From Gammaproteobacteria bacterium UBA6173 (GTDB taxonomy: Bacteria; Pseudomonadota; Gammaproteobacteria; Pseudomonadales; Pseudohongiellaceae): 17,207 nt of DNA. The notes below the pieces were generated by a model. That model saw nothing but the letters and a program-made list of their open reading frames with translations, did no database searches and was not told the origin of the DNA. Shown one piece after another: positions 14,163 to 17,207 of the stretch (position 1 is its first letter; each line of letters begins with the position of its first letter). Made by a program: the position numbers and the translations under genes. Location of the stretch: NCBI GenBank assembly GCA_002422225.1, contig DITX01000176.1, positions 1-17,207 on the forward strand, read 5' to 3'.

Positions 14163-14770
14163 AACGCCCGGCGTATTACCCATGGTACTACACCATTTTG
14201 AAGCGCTTGGCGCTCAATCTGCTGCGCAGCAAAAAGAGTCATCCTGAGTCAAGTCTATCGCAGGCGCAAGAATCCTTGCTGACAGACTCGAATGTGGAAC
14301 ACAGTTTTGACATTGAAGAGGTATCAACCAGATGTTCCCCGGAAAACCTGCGCATCAGGGAACAGACACGGCAACAAGTCAGGTGGACATTTGCGGAGTT
14401 GGCGCTCTGGGTACAGTCAGATCCGGTTTTGCTCAGGGAGTTCGAGCAAATGAAGGCTCTCAAGATACTGACGGCTCAACACCGTCCGGACGATCTGCCG
14501 CCAGAAAAATGGGATCAGTACTGGCAAGGTGTTTACCCGCGACTTGAACGTGGTCTGGGCTGGATGCTGATGTCATTGGGCGCCTTGGTACTGCTTATAT
14601 ACGGCAGCTGGGAGATCGCTAAAGAGTGGATACTCAGTCCGGATATTCCGTTGTGGATCAAAGCGGCGGGTATCAGCTTCTGGACAGGACTTGCCATCTT
14701 ATTGATATCGGTAATCAGAGAAAAGTTGTTCCTTCATAAACAAGAACGTTACAAGGATATTCAGCGATGA
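14144..14770 (+). CDS. Sigma-factor remnant fused to a two-TM membrane protein
   Basis: A 208-codon open frame with two unlike halves. Residues 10-85 resemble an ECF sigma factor from the end of region 2 (YPWYYTILKRLALNLLRSKK) into the acidic linker (ENLRIREQTRQQVRWTFAEL), but region 4 does not follow. Residues 88-208 look like a small membrane protein: a cytoplasmic segment (QSDPVLLREFEQMKALKILT), then PPEKWDQYWQGVYPRLERGL, TM1 at 140-157, TM2 at 170-191 and a charged tail. The first start is GTG at 14144 without a convincing RBS. An ATG at 14450 preceded by GGGAG could express the membrane half alone. The stop overlaps the ybjQ start (ATGA). Function unknown; the sigma half is very likely inactive. 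Confidence 0.6.
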   Translation: MVVEQLKRPAYYPWYYTILKRLALNLLRSKKSHPESSLSQAQESLLTDSNVEHSFDIEEVSTRCSPENLRIREQTRQQVRWTFAELALWVQSDPVLLREFEQMKALKILTAQHRPDDLPPEKWDQYWQGVYPRLERGLGWMLMSLGALVLLIYGSWEIAKEWILSPDIPLWIKAAGISFWTGLAILLISVIREKLFLHKQERYKDIQR

Positions 14771-15081
14771 TCATCAGCCCTTCTTCGTCAGTTGCAGGAA
14801 AGAGTGTTTCAAGGACTTTGGGGCTGGCGCGGGGTAACACTATCCGTGCCAGACACGTGGGACGCGACATTATGGCCTCACTCAAGATGTTGATAGGTGG
14901 CGAGATTGAGGACTACACCAAAATGATGGCTGAGTCTCGTGAGCAGGCGCTGGATAGAATGATGGCAGAAGCAAAAGCCATGGGCGCGAATGCGGTGCTT
15001 GACGTGCGATTTTCAACCAGCTACATAATGACGGGTGCAGCAGAGATTCTGGTGTATGGAACCGCCGTAGTACTGGAATAA
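14767..15081 (+). CDS. ybjQ: YbjQ family (DUF74) protein
   Basis: A 104-aa YbjQ/UPF0145 protein, a small pentameric fold often labelled heavy-metal-binding without firm biochemical proof. The diagnostic segments are SVSRTLGLARGNTIRARHVG, DIMASLKMLIGGEIEDYTKM, and SREQALDRMMAEAKAMGANA followed by VLDVRFSTSYI. Length is normal for the family. It is coupled to the upstream membrane-protein frame by a 4-bp ATGA overlap, so the two are co-transcribed. YbjQ proteins commonly neighbour small membrane proteins, which suggests the membrane half of the upstream frame is the natural partner. Confidence 0.9.
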   Translation: MIISPSSSVAGKSVSRTLGLARGNTIRARHVGRDIMASLKMLIGGEIEDYTKMMAESREQALDRMMAEAKAMGANAVLDVRFSTSYIMTGAAEILVYGTAVVLE

Positions 15082-15104
15082 GCCAGACCATCCGCCAGGC
15101 TTAG

Positions 15105-15133
15105 TTGACTGTGTGGCTGGAACTGCTTATGGT
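15105..15133 (+). promoter_or_regulatory. Predicted sigma70 promoter of the diguanylate cyclase gene
   Basis: TTGACT (15105-15110), a 17-bp spacer and TATGGT (15128-15133). Transcription would start near 15140, which rules out the GTG at 15113 for this transcript and supports the ATG at 15170. Confidence 0.55.
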
Positions 15134-15169
15134 TCCGACCCAAACAGCAGACTTGGCGGAAAAAATAAT

Positions 15170-16243
15170 ATGACGGGTCTGGATGCGGATTATCGGCATC
15201 GCACAACGCTCAGATTCAGCTGGGCTATGCTGATTTTGTTCAGCGTTGGGGCGGTCGGCCGCTTGTTTGTCCAGTACTTGCCTGACGTGTTGATATGGTT
15301 GGGTGTTGTCAATGTCCTGTTGTCGTTAGCCATTTATTTGATCATCCGCTCCAAGCGTTACCCAGGGGCTGAATCTGCGTTAGTGTTATTTCTATGTTTG
15401 TTCTGCACTATCCCATTGTATTTAAGTACCGGCGGCGTCAACAGCCAGTACGTTTACTTTATGACACTCATCCCTATGATGGCTGCGCTACTTGGTAGTG
15501 TACGGCTGACCTGGACCGTCTGTGTGGTCCAGATAGTGTTGATATTCTTCATGAACATGTACGGAGAGCTGATACCGGATTTGACCGGATTTCCATTTAT
15601 GGAGGATAAAACCCGCGTTCGTGCTGTGTGGCTAATGTTGGGTGTATTTATCGGCAGTTACTTTGGTGTCTATTTCCGTAAGGTCTATGATGAACAATCC
15701 GAGTTGTTGGACAAACTGGCTGGGATCGATCATCTCACCGGGCTTTTAAACCGACGTGGGCTAAAAATCCGCCTTGACGAGGAGTTACAACGTAGCAAGC
15801 GCTCAGGCAGTCCCTTATCTGTCTTGATGCTGGATGTCGATTTTTTTAAACAATTTAATGACAATTATGGTCATGCGGCAGGTGATGAGTGTCTGATCAA
15901 AGTGGCGCGTTGTTTGCGAAAGCACACCCGGGCTGAAGACATTGTGTCGCGTTATGGTGGGGAGGAGTTTTTGATTGTTCTCATCAATGCCGATGGGCAG
16001 GAAACCATCGGCGTCGCAGAAAAGTTGCGTCAGGCCATCAACGAGCTTGATCCGGTGGCAGGTAGTGCCAAAGTCAGTGTTACGATAGGCGTAGCTTCCT
16101 TGCCAGCAGCAGACCCTTTGATCACATTGCCCCACGCCGAAGACTTGATCCGACAGGCTGATGAGGCCTTGTATCGTGGAAAAGAGGGCGGCCGAAATCG
16201 CGTTGAGCTCGCCGACCATGCGGCCGGAATGGCTTCAACCTGA
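15170..16243 (+). CDS. Membrane-bound diguanylate cyclase (GGDEF domain)
   Basis: A 357-aa enzyme predicted to make cyclic di-GMP from two GTP. Six hydrophobic segments fill residues 14-37, 40-59, 67-86, 94-110, 113-131 and 151-169, forming a membrane sensor module without an obvious large periplasmic domain. The catalytic GGDEF domain begins near DHLTGLLNRRGL (187-198). It has the metal-binding LDVDFFKQFND (221-231), the active-site GGEEF (263-267) and the inhibitory I-site RAED (254-257) exactly five residues upstream, so product inhibition is expected. The start at 15170 fits the promoter and an upstream GGCGGA RBS; the in-frame GTG at 15113 is less likely. No EAL or receiver domain is present. 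Confidence 0.9.
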   Translation: MTGLDADYRHRTTLRFSWAMLILFSVGAVGRLFVQYLPDVLIWLGVVNVLLSLAIYLIIRSKRYPGAESALVLFLCLFCTIPLYLSTGGVNSQYVYFMTLIPMMAALLGSVRLTWTVCVVQIVLIFFMNMYGELIPDLTGFPFMEDKTRVRAVWLMLGVFIGSYFGVYFRKVYDEQSELLDKLAGIDHLTGLLNRRGLKIRLDEELQRSKRSGSPLSVLMLDVDFFKQFNDNYGHAAGDECLIKVARCLRKHTRAEDIVSRYGGEEFLIVLINADGQETIGVAEKLRQAINELDPVAGSAKVSVTIGVASLPAADPLITLPHAEDLIRQADEALYRGKEGGRNRVELADHAAGMAST

Positions 16244-16262
16244 GGCCGGCAATAAGGCCTCA
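16241..16262. other. Hairpin that contains both stop codons of two convergent genes
   Basis: TGAGGCC (16241-16247) and GGCCTCA (16256-16262) form a perfect 7-bp stem with an 8-nt loop. The cyclase stop TGA is the first three bases of one arm, and the uup stop is the mirror TGA in the other. No T-run follows on either strand, so it is at best a weak bidirectional terminator. Confidence 0.5.
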
Positions 16263-17207
16263 AGCGCTTTCCAGCGCCTCCCAACGCGCAAAATGATCCT
16301 CAAGTTTTGTTTGTAAGTCTCCCAGTTTTTGAAGTGCGTTTTGTACAAGCTTTGGGTCTTGTTCGTAAAAGCCTGGCGCTGCCATCAAAGTTTCCACACT
16401 GCTGATCTCTGATTCCAGTTTTTCAATCTGTTTGGTGATCTGATCAAGCTCGCGCTGGACCTTTTGGCTATGTTTAGGCGCTTTATTGGGAATTGTTTGC
16501 GCGCTGGCGGCAACGGCTGGAGCGACTGCCGCACTCGTGTTTGTAGCCTTGGCAGCGATAGCGGCTGCAGGTTTGCTGATAACATCTTCGTCTTCAAAGG
16601 ACAGCATTTTGCCGCCTTGTCGCAGCCAGTCCTCGTAACCGCCCACATATTCTTTAACAACGCCTGGAGCCTCAAACACAATACACTGGGTAATCACGTT
16701 ATCGAGAAACTTTCGGTCGTGGCTGACAATCAGCAGTGTGCCGCTGAATTCCAGCAGTAACTCTTCGAGCAACTCCAAAGTTTCCATGTCCAGATCATTA
16801 GTTGGTTCGTCCAGCACAATCAGGTTGGCAGGTTTGCTGAACAACTTGGCTAGGATCAAGCGGTTTTGCTCGCCTCCTGACAGTGATTTGATGGGTTGGC
16901 GGGTACGTCTGGGCAGGAACAAAAACTCCTGCAAGTAACTGATGACGTGTTTATTTTTGCCATTAATTTCAATGAATTCGCGACCTTCGGATAAGAAGTC
17001 GATGACAGTCTGTTCAGGGTCCAGCTTGTTGCGCAGCTGGTCAAAATACAAAATCTCAAGGTTGGTGCCGAGCTTGACCTCGCCTGAATCCGGTTGGATT
17101 TCACCCAGCAAAATACGCAACAACGTAGTTTTGCCACTGCCGTTGGCGCCAATAAAACCTACCCGGTCACCGCGTATGATTTTGGTCGAAAAATTATTGA
17201 GAATGGG
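16260..17207 (-). CDS. uup: ABC-F ATPase Uup, C-terminal part (5' end beyond the window)
   Basis: The last 315 codons of an ABC-F family ATPase; the frame is open to the window edge, so the first ABC domain and the start lie outside. The visible second ABC domain has Walker A GANGSGKTT (minus strand about 17160-17130), the signature LSGGEQNRL, Walker B LIVLDEPTNDLD and the H-loop SHDR. A C-terminal coiled coil (VQRELDQITKQIEKLESEIS, ending in EDHFARWEALE) is the Uup-type DNA-binding tail. Uup acts on ribosomes or nucleic acid structures and affects transposon precise excision in E. coli. The linker before the coiled coil is unusually Ala/Thr-rich (AAAIAAKATNTSAAVAPAVA). It is convergent with the cyclase, 16 bp apart. 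Confidence 0.9.
   Translation of the reverse strand, partial: PILNNFSTKIIRGDRVGFIGANGSGKTTLLRILLGEIQPDSGEVKLGTNLEILYFDQLRNKLDPEQTVIDFLSEGREFIEINGKNKHVISYLQEFLFLPRRTRQPIKSLSGGEQNRLILAKLFSKPANLIVLDEPTNDLDMETLELLEELLLEFSGTLLIVSHDRKFLDNVITQCIVFEAPGVVKEYVGGYEDWLRQGGKMLSFEDEDVISKPAAAIAAKATNTSAAVAPAVAASAQTIPNKAPKHSQKVQRELDQITKQIEKLESEISSVETLMAAPGFYEQDPKLVQNALQKLGDLQTKLEDHFARWEALESA

Noticed and set aside
15113..15169. GTG start for the diguanylate cyclase
   Set aside because: It sits between the -35 and -10 of the predicted promoter; the ATG at 15170 has an RBS and a normal N-terminus.

Overview
The window looks like chromosome from a gammaproteobacterium, probably marine. The grounds are moderate GC, a Uup-type ABC-F protein, YbjQ, DUF2889 and DUF1295 proteins, an ECF sigma/ChrR pair beside a fatty-acid-modification operon, and a two-component pair of the 'proteobacterial dedicated sortase' type that is known mostly from marine Proteobacteria. 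Lineage is inferred from gene content only.

Layout. (1) 1-5734 is a stress regulon. A ChrR-type zinc anti-sigma factor and its ECF sigma factor are on the minus strand. Divergent from them is a tightly coupled plus-strand operon: NTF2-like protein, SDR, DUF1365, CFA-synthase-family methyltransferase and an unrecognised exported protein. The last four genes are joined by 4-bp ATGA overlaps. The 91-bp divergent region carries two back-to-back TGATCC boxes, each 18 bp from a plausible -10, which suggests that the sigma factor drives both its own operon and the lipid operon. In this family the regulon answers singlet oxygen or related photo-oxidative stress, and the operon probably remodels membrane fatty acids. 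(2) 5735-6492 holds a DUF2889 gene with a strong RBS and then a REP-like palindrome between convergent genes. (3) 6493-9455 encodes the sensor kinase PdsS and regulator PdsR; no sortase or sortase substrate is present here. Two adjacent palindromes overlie the predicted pdsR promoter.

(4) 9671-11569 is a genomic scar. It holds a GST gene with an odd C-terminus, a Rho-independent terminator, the first ~275 nt of a group II intron placed directly after the T-tract, the 3' part of a DDE transposase whose catalytic Glu codon has become TAA, and the C-terminal domain of a second, decapitated GST gene. (5) 11705-13842 has a secreted NHL/beta-propeller protein convergent with a DUF1295 membrane protein. 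(6) 13843-16243 starts with a 30-bp palindrome, then a degraded ECF sigma gene apparently fused to a two-TM membrane protein, a coupled ybjQ gene, and a membrane diguanylate cyclase with its own sigma70-like promoter. (7) 16260 to the window end is the C-terminal part of uup, convergent with the cyclase.

No rRNA, tRNA or CRISPR array was seen. The most unusual points are the mirrored ECF promoters, the CFA-family enzyme with altered active-site residues in an operon with an unknown exported partner, the sortase-less PdsS/PdsR pair, the nested mobile-element scar, and the decayed sigma/membrane fusion.
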